From Archegozetes longisetosus (taxonomy: Eukaryota > Arthropoda > Arachnida > Sarcoptiformes > Trhypochthoniidae), in assembly GCA_018873245.2 (NCBI GenBank), contig JAEMBT020000009.1, forward strand, positions 7,315,288 to 7,379,287: 64,000 bases of DNA, given 5' to 3'. The first letter of the stretch is position 1. Every line of letters begins with the position of its first letter. The notes beneath the pieces were generated by a model. It was given only the letters and a program-made list of their open reading frames with translations, did no database searches and was not told the DNA's origin. Below, in pieces: positions 33,089-45,840 of the stretch. Made by a program: the position numbers and the translations under genes.

Positions 33089-34129
33089 CCGATATACCGT
33101 TTTACGCCGCATATAACTACGTGTACTTATAATTTAGAATCTCAAGACTCGTGTACTTAATTCCTGAATTCAGGCACATGGGTCAAATGCCATCTTTTAA
33201 AGTTGGATTCTTCAAGTTCCTTGAATTAAGGACATGTCTTTAATATACGAGATTTCATAATGCAGTTAACCCCGTTTATAGTAAACTCGGATATAGCTAA
33301 GACACATTTATTGTAAATAATAAGCGCTGCACCAAATTATTTTTCATAGAAGTCTGTAGTAAAAAAGTGTGTTTATTGTGAAGTTGGTTATAGTGAAGGT
33401 TCGCTTACTGTAAACAATTTTCTATTCACCAATTTATACACATATACTTATAGAGAACTTTTACAATGTGTAATCTAAACAAAATCAATTATAATACAAT
33501 GCAAAACTAATATATTCATTGGTCAAAACATTTTTATTATAAAAATATCAAATAGTGATGCTTTCAATGAAATTTTTAATCTCAGGTTATACTTATGGTC
33601 TCTTGCAGAAGTTGATTCCTCTCTTTGTGATTCGCTGACAAAAATTGATAATTTAATTTCGTAAAATCAGACTTCATTAAAACGATCGGTTATTACAGAT
33701 TATCTTGATAAAAATACTTATTATTTTGATTATATTGTATGTTATATTTACTCATTAAAACGTTAAGTTTTTAAATCATTATGTTTACAGTCAATTATTT
33801 CGCAATAAATGTTCATTGTGAAGTACGGTTATAGTTAACAACTTTTGCTGCACCCATCACTTCAATATAAATGGGTTTCACTATAGTATAGACCGATAAT
33901 GAATTTTTTAGACTAATACTTCTAACTGTAAAAAGCATATCGTTTGTGTTAGAAGTCTTTTAAAATGATTTACTTTTACTTTGTTCATGTTAAAAAGCTA
34001 ATACTTTGTAATCGTTCAATCCTTTCGTGAAAATTCATATTTTAGGACATGGCCTTATGAAATGAAACCTCAATCCACACGCACTTATAATCCGGAATAT
34101 AAGTACTTGTCATGAATGATATTTTTAAA
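33089..34129. other. Right-arm sequence, partly private, no gene seen
   Basis: About 33089-33520 has no partner in the left arm. It contains runs such as GTTTATAGTAAACTCGGATATAG and GTTGGTTATAGTGAAGGTTCGC. From about 33520 it matches 10410-9780 of the left arm in inverse orientation. No coding sequence is recognised. Confidence 0.5.
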
Positions 34130-34480
34130 ATTTCGTTGGACTCAAGATATCGAACTGAGCATTTTGACATCCCGCTTGATCAATTATCATAAGTGGTTCT
34201 CGAGATATTCATCTTTGTTAGGTTTAGTACCTCATGATGGATAAACCTGGATTTAGAGAGTCATAACCCAAACAAGCCTGATATAAATTAAGGTTGAATA
34301 TCTCGAGAACTATTTGAGATGATTGATCAAGTGAGATATCAAAATGCTCAGTTCGATGTCCTGAGTCCAACAATATATCATTGGTGGGGTCGGCCACTTC
34401 CGTCGGGAGTTGGCTAGAAGTGGTCAAGTGTAGTATCGAAATGTTCAACTCGACAAACTGAATCCAATTATATGTCATAC
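34130..34480. repeat. Head-to-head satellite-like repeat units
   Basis: Two inverted units meet near 34252, both with GATATCGAACTGAGCATTTTGA-type cores (34147 on +, 34355 on -). In the left arm the same two units are separated by the 681-bp insert at 8970-9650, so this is the pre-insertion state. The open frame at 34224-34478 follows the repeat. Confidence 0.65.
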
Positions 34481-34791
34481 TTGGAGGTGGAGGGTCAAGA
34501 ACCTTCCTAGACCCATTAGCCCGGATTCACCCCGTTTATTTATGTATGATTTCTAAATATCGGGTCCTAATTGTTATAAGAACCAAATTAAGCAGAAACG
34601 AATACCTAAAATTTTCTGAGTGTATAATACTTGTTTCATAGAACAATTTCATTAAAATCGAGACCTCTATAGTTTCCTACTCTCCTTATTAGAAGAACTT
34701 ATGAGATAATCATGTCTGTATTATTAATCATATATATTATTACTTGCGTTATCGATTCGTTTACACTCCTAATTGATCTCTTGAGAACTAG

Positions 34792-35889
34792 GGCCCGTAT
34801 GCACAGTTGAGTTTTAGTTAAAAAGGTTTTTAGTCTTAAGACGGTTTTCGCTAAAACGGTTTTAACTCAAAACTTAAAACTCATGCACAGACTGTAATAA
34901 AACTAGTTTTAGTAAAAACCGTTTTAAAACCAGAAAACCAGCAAACAAATGTAAACAAATGTTTGTTTATTCATTAAAAAATTGAAAATGAATAAAAATA
35001 AACTGAATAAAAGTGATAATAATGTTTGGAGTCGTCAAAACAATTTTACTAATTATGAAATAGAATTACTTAAACAAATAATTGCCGACGAAAACAAACT
35101 CAAAATAATTGAGTGTAAAACGACTGATAATTATACGAAACAACAAAAAGATAACGTTTGGCAACAAATTAGTGATGAGTTTATTCAGGACTTAAATACA
35201 AATAATAGAGACATCAAGTCTTTGAAATGCCTTTTGGAAACGATATAAATACGAATGTCGTGAGAATTGTAATAAAGAAAAATCAGAAATAAGAGAAACT
35301 GGTGGCGGACCTCAACCTCAGAAAACCTATTCAATTGATAATTATATCAATAGTTTTATATTTACTGTTAAGATCTGCAGCTGAGATCTGAAACTGAGCG
35401 GTGGCATAAAATTTTAAAACAATAGATAATTGAATTATTGGAGGCAATGAGTCTTTTCATTTTGATATTAATTAAATCTGTATTAATTAGATTCAGCAGT
35501 TCAATGAAACACTGTTTTATAAGTCTATATCATCTTATGAATGATATGTCATCACGACTATCAAATGGATTAAATCTGTCTTTTAATACTCTTTGACGTT
35601 TAAAACTTTTATTCGTCACTATTTCATAATTATCTAATTCTTCAATTTGAAAAAATTGGTTCATTTTCATATATTTTTGTAAAATTTTGTTTATATTTAC
35701 TTCAACTATTTACTATTTGTTGATCACTAAAACCGATTTAAAACTAGTAAAAGTGGTTTTAGTTTAAAACCGAGTTTCAGTTTAAAACGGTTCTAAATTT
35801 TTACTGTGCATGAGTTTTAAAATGAGTTTTGGGTTTTAAGCCCGGTTTTAGCCTTAAAACCGTTTTAAAACACACTGTGCATACGGGCT
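34792..35889. mobile_element. Harbinger-type element, 1098 bp, Myb/SANT gene only
   Basis: The ends GGCCCGTATGCACAG and CTGTGCATACGGGCT are inverted repeats (14 of 15), flanked by TAG (34789-34791 and 35890-35892). A 3-bp duplication fits PIF/Harbinger. Long subterminal stretches of TTTTAGTTAAAACCGTTTTAAA type are also inverted. It encodes the DNA-binding partner protein but no DDE transposase. Confidence 0.78.
34988..35384 (+). pseudogene. Myb/SANT-like DNA-binding protein of Harbinger type, frameshifted
   Basis: Starting from the ATG at 34988, the protein reads NFTNYEIELLKQIIADENKL and then KTTDNYTKQQKDNVWQQISD, a Myb/SANT-like trihelix pattern used by Harbinger elements to recognise their ends. 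One extra T in the TTTT at about 35230 causes a stop at 35248. Removing it continues as LWKRYKYECRENC and GGGPQPQKTYS to 35384, matching the family (W in helix 3, then a GGGP motif). It is either a decayed gene or a homopolymer error. Confidence 0.7.
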
Positions 35890-36274
35890 TAGGATTTTAA
35901 AAATCATTTTATTGTTTGTCTTCGATTCTTTTAAATTAATATAATAAATACTCTATAATTTGACCTTATCTATTTCTGTTAAACATAAAACCTGCGAAAA
36001 TGCATTTATTTCTTAAATTTTTAAGATGACTTAAAACCGGTCTCCAACTGAGAAAATATTTTTGTATCTTTGGCGACTACTTTCAACCTTCGTAAATATT
36101 GAATAAAGCATAGAATTTGTTTAAAATACAACATGTGAATATTTGCTCATGTATTGAAAAAACACTATTTAACAGTGATAATGAACGTATTGTGCAATAG
36201 TCCCTCTAAGATACAAAATATCTTCCCAGCTGTAAAACTTTTCCAATTAATTCTTCCAACAATTCATTAATATA

Positions 36275-38062
36275 CACCTGACGCAGAAATTAGGTTGACT
36301 CGCAAAATCTTTATAACTTTTGACTGGATTAACCTATTTTGAAATTTGTTTCACCAAATTAACCAAGAATAAATTTAATTTCTTAAAATGTAACTCATTT
36401 TCAAAAATAAAATATGGAAGACGAAATATTCCAGTTCAAATGAAAAAGTAGAAAAATTAAGAGAAAAACAAATAATTTATTGAATTTATTTAAAAATTTC
36501 AATATCTTGTGTGACCCTCCTGTGACAAACGAACAGCCTCGAATCTGCGAGGCATCGATTGCAACAAATCTATGAATTAACCCCTATAAGTAGGGTTCGA
36601 TAACTTTGTATATGCCCTAATGAGATCACTCAACAAGTCTCCTCTCGAACCAAATATTGTGCTCTCATTTCTAACCAAATACTTCAAAAGCAAGCCAACA
36701 TTCTCAACGGGATTCAAATCAGGAGAACGACGGAAAAATCATTAAATCAGAAAAAACCGACAATTAATAATTCTCAAATACCTTGGATGTGGTAAAACAA
36801 AATCTTCATGTTACCCGATGTTCCGGTTTATCCAATCTCTAACATGATTTGAATTGTTCACCGGATGGTTGTCGTGCAAAATTAAAACGTTTTCATCATC
36901 GAAATGTGTTAGAATATATGAAATCAGAGAATTGTCCAGAAATTCAGTGTAGGACTCTTTTGTCAGACGATCGACCGGAAATATCGGTCCCATTCCATGA
37001 AAACTAAAACTGTAGAAGGACAAATTAGTAAACTCAAATCAAAATTTCTAAGTTACCAAGCAATAAATGAAACACTGAAACGATATGTTCTGGATCTAAG
37101 AGCGATGCTCTGCTCATCAAATAGTGTTCCATTCATCCTCCAGATGTAAAATTTTCCTCTTTCGTCAGAAGAGATAGCAAATTTATCAATCGATATCACT
37201 CGTGACCAATCGATTAAATTCCAATCAGAAAACTGTTTCGAAAATTGGAGTCTTCTTTGATAGTGAATGCCAGTCAATAGCTCTTTCTGCATCGCCACTC
37301 TTCTCTTAATTCCTGATAATTTAGAAATTCCTGATAACTGGTAAATTTTTAAAAATCATTAGATATCTAAAAACCTTGTTCTTTGAGACGATTTCGAATT
37401 GTGGCCTCAATAATCGATTGGATCCGTTCGTTGTCTCTCAATTCTGGTATTTCTTTGAGTTCATTGATGTCAGCCCAATTGTTGTGAAGAGCGGCCAGAG
37501 CCAATGTGTGGTCATCTTCTGCTGTTGTCTTACGATGGCGGCCAGCATTGTGTGGAACCGTAAGGAAAGGTTGTTCATTGTCATCGATTTCTTGCCATTT
37601 ATGGAAAGTCTGTTTTGAAATTCTTTAAAATCAAAGAAATAGTTATAATTTGTTGACAACTGATTGAATACATACCGACTCTCCTCATAATCACCGATTG
37701 ACTGGTGTTTTGAGCTGTTAATTTAATAAATAATCGAAATTCCAATTCTTTTTCTTTGGCAGTAAAACTCATTTTTATAATTGAAATCGAATGTGAAATA
37801 AATGCGAACAAATTTCAGCTCAGATCTTCAATAAATTACGTTTTCATAAACGATAATACATTAAACCGAATTTTCTTACCGAAAAAATTTGATTCTTTAC
37901 TCAAACCACTACAACTTTTTTATCTTGCTGAATATTCAAATTTCCTTTAAGTCAAACAAATTACATTTATTGGTTAATTTGGTGAAAAAGAAATTCAAAA
38001 TCGGTTAATCCAGTCAAAACTTATAAAGATTTTGCGATTCAACCTAATTTTTGCGTCAAGTG
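36275..38062 (-). mobile_element. Tc1/mariner-type element, 1788 bp
   Basis: The ends are CACCTGACGCAGAAATTAGG and, reverse-complemented, CACTTGACGCAAAAATTAGG. They are flanked by TA (36273-36274 and 38063-38064). The inverted repeats run on for about 70 bases, including TCTTTATAACTTTTGACTGG against CTTTATAAGTTTTGACTGG. The interior encodes a transposase on the minus strand. Confidence 0.88.
36499..37772 (-). pseudogene. Tc1-type transposase with introns, probably damaged
   Basis: Minus strand. Exon 1 from 37772 (SFTAKEKELEFRLFIKLTAQ) ends in a GTATGT donor. Exon 2 reads ISKQTFHKWQEIDDNEQPFL and then the Tc1 signature GRHRKTTAEDDHTLALAALH and TIRNRLKEQ. Later exons give WSRVISIDKF (first catalytic Asp, about 37180), LILHDNHPVNNS (second Asp, about 36885) and SPDLNPVEN (third acidic site, about 36720). 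At least three short introns interrupt it. Near the end, a TAA breaks the frame (after PTYRG), and the last intron lacks an evident acceptor. Full-length splicing is therefore doubtful. Introns inside Tc1-type transposases are uncommon. Confidence 0.75.
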
Positions 38063-38468
38063 TATCTATTCGTTAAGCATTAGACTGATTCGTATTTTTT
38101 ATAATGACTTTTCATCGTTCTATAGCTTATATTTTGTTGAATTAACTGTATGTAATGGTAATCAAATATACAGTTATCTCCAAATCTAACTAGGAGGGTA
38201 AAACATGTTATATTTCTGAAGCCTCTTGATGAAATCGAATGAAAATTTGCATGTACATAATTAAACTTCTCCCATTGATGAATATCATGTTTGTTTTTGA
38301 AAAAATTTAAATTGAGGGTGGTAATTCGACGAAAATGTGAAATGAAAGAAATTTCATTGAAATTCATATAATAAATCAAATTTAACTTAACTTTTGAATG
38401 AGTTATACAAACGATTGTCTGAAAACATTTGTAAACAAAGGATTGAGATTTGATTTAAACTGTTCAAA

Positions 38469-38565
38469 ATGACATTTAGTGTGGAGGAAAGGGAACTAAA
38501 GTTCCGAAAATTTATTAATATGAGAGCACAGAAAAGGAAAAGCTCTGCAATAATGAGAGAGTGTG
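38469..38565 (+). pseudogene. Tc1-type transposase exon 1 fragment, left fold-back arm
   Basis: Reads TFSVEERELKFRKFINMRAQ and then KSSAIMRECG before a GTAAGT donor. It parallels exon 1 of the nearby Tc1-type element (SFTAKEKELEFRLFIKLTAQ) in sequence, length and donor position. No further exons follow before the loop, so it is a fragment. Confidence 0.65.
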
Positions 38566-39095
38566 GTAAGTATTAAAATAATTATAAATTGATTTTTGTT
38601 TTAAATTACATTTACACGTTTAAGAAATAAATAAAAATACATTTACGGAGATTGGAGGCGGTGAGACAGGCTGGCGGGGGTCATACGCGTTATTAATTTT
38701 TCGGAAATTAAATTTGAATTTATGTGATTTTCTTCAAAATACGGTTTTCTCCAAGTCTAACTAGGACGATAAAATAGACTATAATTCAAAAACCTTAATA
38801 CATATTCTAGCCAAATTTGACATGATCATGGACAAACTCCCCCGATTGATAAATTAATTTTAAATTTTGAAAAATGAGCAAGGATGAATGAGAAATTTAA
38901 ATTTTAATGAAAAATTACATATTTTGAAGAAAATCACATAAATTCAAATTTAATTTCCGAAAAATTAATAACGCGTATGACCCCCGCCAGCCTGTCTCAC
39001 CGCCTCCAATCTCCGTAAATGTATTTTTATTTATTTCTTAAACGTGTAAATGTAATTTAAAACAAAAATCAATTTATAATTATTTTAATACTAAC

Positions 39096-39192
39096 CACAC
39101 TCTCTCATTATTGCAGAACTTTTCCTTTTCTGTGCTCTCATATTAATAAATTTTCGGAACTTTAGTTCCCTTTCCTCCACACTAAATGGCAT
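39096..39192 (-). pseudogene. Tc1-type transposase exon 1 fragment, right fold-back arm
   Basis: Mirror copy of 38469-38565, beginning PFSVEERELKFRKFINMRAQ. The donor has changed to GTTAGT. Confidence 0.65.
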
Positions 39193-39492
39193 TTTGAGCA
39201 GTTTAAATCAAATCTCAATCCTTTGTTTACAAATGTTTTCAGACAATCGTTTGTATAACTCATTCAAAAGTTAAGTTAAATTTGATTTATTATATGAATT
39301 TCAATGAAATTTCTTTCATTTCACATTTTCGTCGAATTACCACCCTCAATTTAAATTTTTTCAAAAACAAACATGATATTCATCAATGGGAGAAGTTTAA
39401 TTATGTACATGCAAATTTTCATTCAATTTCATCAAGAGGCTTCAGAAATATAACATGTTTTACCCTCCTAGTTAGATTTGGAGATAACTGTA

Positions 39493-40395
39493 TGTGTGAG
39501 TATTCGATTAAATTATATAATAAAATATAATTAAAATTTGATAATGCATTTTGCGACCTTCAAGTTTAAAGTTGTCTTAAAGTTAAACTTTTGAAAATTT
39601 ATTTCGAAAGAAGCTGTAACAAGAGACTTTCCAATTATTTTTACAGAATATTCTTTATTAATGTTTATCTCTTCTACGAGTACCTAAAGCTTCAATATAA
39701 AAACCATCAATAATTAACTCAAAGTACTGTACTGTGAGCGCGAATTACAACAATCGTATTACCTAAATTGATACTAAATTTAGATTTAAACGGACTTCAA
39801 ATGAATGTAACTTTGAAAATAACTTTTCATTAATTTTTAAACTTGAGCTGCAAAACCAATTCTCGATAATTAAGAATTAGAAATAATGAAATAAAGATTA
39901 GTTTATTAGTCAAAATAAAATCAATAGTAATAGCGGTCGGTTCTAGTGATGGTTTTGTTCAGCTTTTGTGCTTACACCTAGTTTAAGACAAAAAACGATA
40001 GAATTATGAAATTTTCTACAATGTATTCGGCATCTTGTTTGAAGTTCTTTTCATAATCGGTGCTGCCATTGAAAATATTCTTGTGTCAAATAGCCCTCTA
40101 TTATGCGATTATGTTAATCATGAATTGTGTACAATATTTAATCACCTATCTTATTGATCATTTAGTTGTCTAAATTTAAACTTTAATTTCCAGTTCAGTG
40201 TGGAAAGAATTGGATTCTGTGAACAAAAATGTCTTAATATTTTAAATTAACCGGTTTTATATTCAAAAGAGACAGTTTAGTCTCCCCAACTTTTGCTTAA
40301 CACTATTGACTTACTTTTGGTTTATTATTGAGTCAATAAATTATAGTCTTATGCCGTTTAAAGTTAGTAAAAATTATACAAATAAATGTGAAATT
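39493..40395. other. End of the right-arm insert, no gene seen
   Basis: AT-rich with no recognised frames or ends. It is absent from the left arm. Confidence 0.45.
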
Positions 40396-41894
40396 TGGTT
40401 GAGATAAGTTAAAACCAGATTTGGGGTGTTTTCCATTTTATTGTAAAAACAATTTAAAACTTACATTCACTTTAAAGACATTTATAAGAAATGACGAAAA
40501 TTAAGCTTAAAGAACACAACTGTTAAATCTACTGTGTCTATCAAATATTACAAATAATATGTCAGTTACAGATACCTGAATAGTGAAATCTTATGAATTA
40601 ACGTAACTTTTCAACGAGAATAGTGTTTATCTTCTAAAAACTTCACAAATTGTATATTATTATACACTAGTATTGTATTAAAGTTAACTTCTGCTCTTTT
40701 ATTATGTCAGGTAAATTTATATATAATTAATAATTGAGATAAGGGATTGAATAGTAAGATACAAAGTTTAACTTTATATTTAACTCTTTAAAAATTCAAA
40801 ATAGTTGAATGAGCGTTTAAAAATTATCAATTAAATTGAATTTAATAAGTTTTTGAGTAAATAGCTTGTGAGGCTTAATTGAACTGTGAGCAAACATTTA
40901 TGACATTTATGTTTGAGTGATCACTCAAAATTCATGTTTAAGGGTTGGCTCTATAGTGGTAAATCAAAATATATATTACCATTAAATAAATGAGTATACA
41001 TGAATTTTCATGATATCTGTAATAAGATTGAAAATAGTTTTCAAATATTAATCAGTGAACAATTCAGTTTAAAATATCATAAGTGTTTTCTATAAAAGAA
41101 ATAAATGTCTTAATTGAAATTCAATTCAAATTGCTTGACAATCTTTGGATTCTGGTCAAATTCTTTGGCCACTGCATTCAATTATATACTTCTAGACATA
41201 TGATTCAAATTGACTTAAATATCATAATGACTTATGACGGTTCTTTTTATGCTATAATCTAATTCAAATTTATACGATTTAAAGAATGATTGATTAAATT
41301 CATTAATAGAACGATAAACACAAAACAATTCAGGTGTATTATAGAATAAAAAATTGTATTAGTTCCCACTGATTGGTTAAAGTTCTATAATCTATGAAGG
41401 ATTAATTACCAGCTTTAATAACAGAACTATCGATCTATTTGGCTTATATTGGATTAAATGCAAAATTTTAATAATAACGAATAATCGCATTTTCGAGAAT
41501 AAATGGCTTACATTCCATAAGAATTTGTGCATAAAATCATGTTTAATGATAAACTTAATACAAGTTCTAAATAATTATATTAAAGTGTTGCACACAAAAA
41601 TTTCAAGGTTAAGACGTGATACTTGAAGTGCTTGGTCAATTTTTCACGCAGAATTATGACAGTGTAAAACTCTACTTATCGTTGCATCAGTTTAGTTATA
41701 GTTGAAAATAAATTATCAAATAATTGAAAAGAAACTAAGATAAATTAAAAAACTCAATAAAATGAAATGTTTTGTGAAGGATAATTTTAACGTTTTGAGT
41801 AATCGGCAAGTTTAATTCAGTTTTAATTAAAGAAAACAAAATCCTTCGTAGAATCTTTTGTTTAATACGATTAAAGTATTTCTGTTCTTTGAAT
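40396..41894. other. Downstream flank of receptor gene 2, no gene seen
   Basis: Inverse match of about 7030-8510. The open frame at 41735-41944 overlaps the end of the receptor gene in another frame and is not a gene. Confidence 0.5.
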
Positions 41895-44458
41895 TCAAGG
41901 ATTAACTCTGTTATTACGAATATTAAAATAAGTTCTCTGCACATACGATATTATACGAGAATTTTCCACAACTTCTCTTATCACATTACGAACAGTATTA
42001 GAATAGGAATGAGTGAATATTTCGATCAGTAATACCAGAAACGCAATTGAGTTACCAATAAATAGTACAACGAATGCCCCTCTCAACTGCTTTATAGTCA
42101 AAGGACCGAATTCATAGGCAGTCACATCGACTTTCGCGTTAATATCAGGTCCATATCCTCTAGGTTTTAGTGATTTTCTTACTTCGTATTCATATATTCC
42201 ACTCTCAGTTAATTGAACGATTCTGTCAAAAAATTTACAATTGCTTGATTTTATAGATTCTTTAAAGATCAATTCATGAGCTTACACATAGTTCAGTTTC
42301 ACATTTAGTGTTTTATCGAGGTACGAATTTAATGCTATAAAGTAAGGCTTAGATCCAAAACCTGATTCCGAGATGTGATAATCAAATCCTTCAGAATGAT
42401 CAGACATGGATTTAAATTCAAAGGTTGCTTTTAGATAATGAATATACAAACTGTCGAGTGAAATGACAGCATTGCCTTCTAGAGTTCTCTTTATCAAGTC
42501 TTCAATCAATTGAAGATCATTTGTAACTTCAAGCGGATCATATACATCAGTTCGTTTTTTGAAATCCAAAGCCATATCTGATTGATCATTTTCTATGAAG
42601 TCCTCCATTTCTAAGTAATTAAAAGCTATTATTCTTGACTGTCTCCAATGGGGTTTAGTGTATAAGTCATGCCATGAGTCGATTCTATCGATTGGATCAT
42701 TACGAGCTAACAAATCAAACAGTCTGCCCGAAAAGCAAGACAATAATACAATGCTTATAAGTAGCCAAATTCCAAACAACATTCTGGCAAGACTACTCGT
42801 TATTCTGTGAGCGATTATGTCCGTCAGTATAACAGATAGCAGATCCCAAATATATTTTACGATTCTGCTTATCGAACGTCTTTTCGCGCACAACATTAGC
42901 GCAATCGAAAGAATAGATATGAAGATTGAATAATAAATTTCAACTTCGAATGAATCGAACAGGGTGAATAGAGACCATTTACCTGGTGAGATTTAGGAAT
43001 ATAATAAGCATTATATATTAAATGTATCACACATTTACAAATTTGATTTTTCAATGAATTACGATTAGATTTGATTCACTAACATTTTTTAGTAGTGCTA
43101 AAAATCGCTGATCTCTTAAATGTTCCGATAGGTCGTGATAGACCTAGACCATAAGTCATTCGAGCTATTTCTCCACTCTTTGTTGGGCAGTAAGGAAACA
43201 CTATAAAATGTAAGCCTCCTTTGCTAGGATCAATTTCAATATTTTCGCCAACTATCTCGGTAAAACACTTGAATATAGGTAGAAATTGTACACTGAAAGC
43301 AAGTTGAAAACATTGTTAGAATTTCACTAAAGAACTATTTAATTAAGTTTCGAACGAGTACAAGCAATATCTCCCATAAAAATAGTGTTAAATTACAGTT
43401 GAATTTCATGATTACAATTTGATATAATTAATACTAATTACAATTGATTTCAGCTTCAGTTGAAGTTCATTAAGGTGAATAAATTATACTTGACTCTCAG
43501 TACATTATCGATGAAGAAACTTGGTTGAGCGTATCAATCACTGATAGATGTTTGATTTCAAAATTAATTCTGATCTTATTAAGATCGGAGAAATTTTATT
43601 TAATCTTTATCTGTATCGACGCAAAATATTGAAACTTATATTAAGATTACAAGAAATTTTGATATGTTTGATGCAATGATTTCTTTTGCTCAATTACATT
43701 TAACGGTTTGATTTACCTAATCTAACTTGACGTCGAGCTAGTTTATTAAAGATTACCGAATTTATCTACTCTAACGACTATTAAATCACTTAATTTTTAA
43801 AATTGCTGTTTGGTGCTATTGGTTCATGCAATAACATTATTACACCTATTTTGAAGCACTTTTGGTAACTATTTTATTACAGTTTCAATCTTGCGATTTT
43901 ATTTTGAGACGCCTATGAAATTTTCACATAACTTGTACGAACATCGGAAAAATATCCTGAATGATAGATATTTAGTTCTGGCCTATTAATAATAGAATTT
44001 TTAGGCATTAGATAAAATATTTCATACTAATGTTATTGTGCGCAATATTCTTGTGCGATATTTTGTCTGATACCACAAAAATATTGTATTATCAATAAAT
44101 CAAAGTTAAATTTCTATTATTCAAAATACTTTTTCGCTATACATATTAGGTCATATTAAAGGTCTCATACGGTTCTCAAAATAATACCCCAAGATTGTAC
44201 TAATCGGTAAAACAATACTTACTTTGTTTTGATGTAATTCGCAAAATGCATAAACAATACTATAAGTGGTCCACAATATTGATAGTAAAGTATAGAAGTG
44301 TTGCCTGTTTTTATCAATTTTTCTCCATATGTGACAATGGGTGGCCATATAAATGGCTGAAATCTAATTGTGTCATTAGTTGAATTGTTTTGCCAAAACA
44401 CCGTGTTATTGATTGAATTCAAATAAACGCATTGATTATTATAATATTGAAAATTCAT
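41895..44458 (-). CDS. Ionotropic receptor-like protein, copy 2 (4 exons, 489 aa)
   Basis: Inverted-arm paralogue of 4452-7026. Exons are 44458-44223, 43292-43084, 42982-42286 and 42222-41895. All splice sites (GTAAGT, GTTAGT, GTAAGC donors) and phases are conserved, giving 490 codons without an internal stop. The end is three codons earlier, where CAA became TGA. The same features are seen: PPIVTYGEKL, TM1 after EVEIYYSIFI, TM2 in MLFGIWLLISIVLL, and a C-terminal helix LRGAFVVLFIGNSIAF. The second exon and the segment before TM3 (DVYDPLEVTNDLQLIEDL) have changed most, while membrane segments are nearly unchanged. That is the pattern expected if both copies stayed functional while ligand-side residues diverged. 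Its ligand is unknown. Confidence 0.78.
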
Positions 44459-45840
44459 CTCTTAATCGATTCACTATTTATAAAATAATTGAATAAATTT
44501 AAATGTTATTAAAAATTAAAAATAAAATTCATTCTCACAACAATACTTTTAAATAAATTACTTTGAATTATTGCGTTTTTTTTTTAGTGTAATTATATGA
44601 TAAAATGGTTATGAATTTTACAAAATCAATTATATTTCTACTAAAATCTAACTCCTAATTAAGATTCAATTAATTTTGAAGGTGTATGTATTAAAGGAAT
44701 AATATCTGTGGCTTATTAACCTTTTTATCGTTTCTAATGAACATGAGGAATATAGGATTGCGTTGCGTTCCCTTAAGGAATGATACATAATTCACAAGCA
44801 CTGATTAAATTGAGAATAAATTTCATGTAAACAGCTTAAATTTACTTCATATGTTTTGTTAGAATTATACCCTAACAGAAACTTTTTTATAAACTTAATT
44901 TTATACTTTCAATATCTTGAAAATATAATTTTAGGATAATAAAATTATTCTCATGAACATTCGGATAAGACTCATTTCTAAAATTAATTCATTGTTTTTT
45001 TCTGGAAAAAAGCTAAGTTTAAGGTATCAGAAGTTTGTCGTAGTCCTCAGAAGATTCAATATTCCGGGTCACTTAAAATACTATAGCTTCCTAAAGATGC
45101 TTTACGCTGTGTTGAAATTTCGTGGAAATTGGTACTCTAGAGTGGATGACCATAGGATTACGTTATCCACCTTCAAGGAATATTAAGTTAGCTATAATTC
45201 AGATATTAAAATAAACTGAGAATCAATTATATATAATTTCTAAAATTCATAGTATTTCGTCACCATTCAAAGTTCATTGATTTCTTATTGATTCTACGAT
45301 TGGGTCTTAACAATGGAAATCTCTGCAATAGTTTTATTTTGCCTTTTAGTAAAAGGTATCGCCATTGAATTAGAACACAAGCCTTAAAATGTCTCAATAA
45401 ATGACCTTGCTAATACATCATTCAAACTTCTAACTATCATTGACAAGACCAGTGTACTACCTGTCTCGCATTGGATATCCGCTATATGGCAAAAACTGTA
45501 TTCTATCGCTTTAACACATAACAGTGATATAACTACAAATCTATATTAAATCTACCGTGCTGAGTTTAAATATCTCTCAGCTTCGATTATTGAAATTAAG
45601 CAAAATTAAATGTTATTAAATTAAAAAATTACATCAAATGCCGCAACAATTCTTTTGAATATATTTGAATAGTTAGGTCTTGCTTCTTAGTGTAATTGTT
45701 TTACTAATGTACATGAGTTCTGTCTAAATTAATTACATCTTACCAAAAATAATTATTAATTGAGACTTAATTAAGTTTGAGATATACGTATTAAAGAAAT
45801 AACAAGTTTAAGAACTTTTCTCATTTCAAAATAATTTCAA
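44459..45840. other. Upstream flank of receptor gene 2, no gene seen
   Basis: Inverse match of about 1000-4450 without the left-arm insertions. It contains the empty site of the hAT-type element (TAGCGGAT once, about 45478-45488). 44980-45440 is also repeated directly at about 47780-48190. The open frame at 44953-45186 lies in this repeat and shows no protein pattern. Confidence 0.5.

Larger units (their letters stand above)
38169..39492. mobile_element. Fold-back element, two about 570-bp inverted arms
   Basis: 38169-38735 returns as its reverse complement at about 38915-39492 with very few changes, around a 180-base loop. Each arm starts with ACAGTTATCTCCAAATCTAA and CTAGGAGGGTAAAACATG. 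The loop contains a third, diverged and directly oriented version (TCTCCAAGTCTAACTAGGACG at about 38747). Each arm carries exon 1 of a Tc1-type transposase pointing to the centre. The near identity of the arms argues for recent origin or active homogenisation. Confidence 0.85.
34691..40395. mobile_element. 5.7 kb transposon nest private to the right arm
   Basis: In the left arm, CTCCTTATTTGGTTGAG (reverse complement of about 8500-8516) is continuous. Here CTCCTTATT ends at 34690 and TGGTTGAG resumes at 40396. Between them are a Harbinger-type element, a Tc1-type element, a fold-back and unassigned AT-rich sequence. Whether it arrived as one block or by successive insertions is not clear. Confidence 0.75.
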
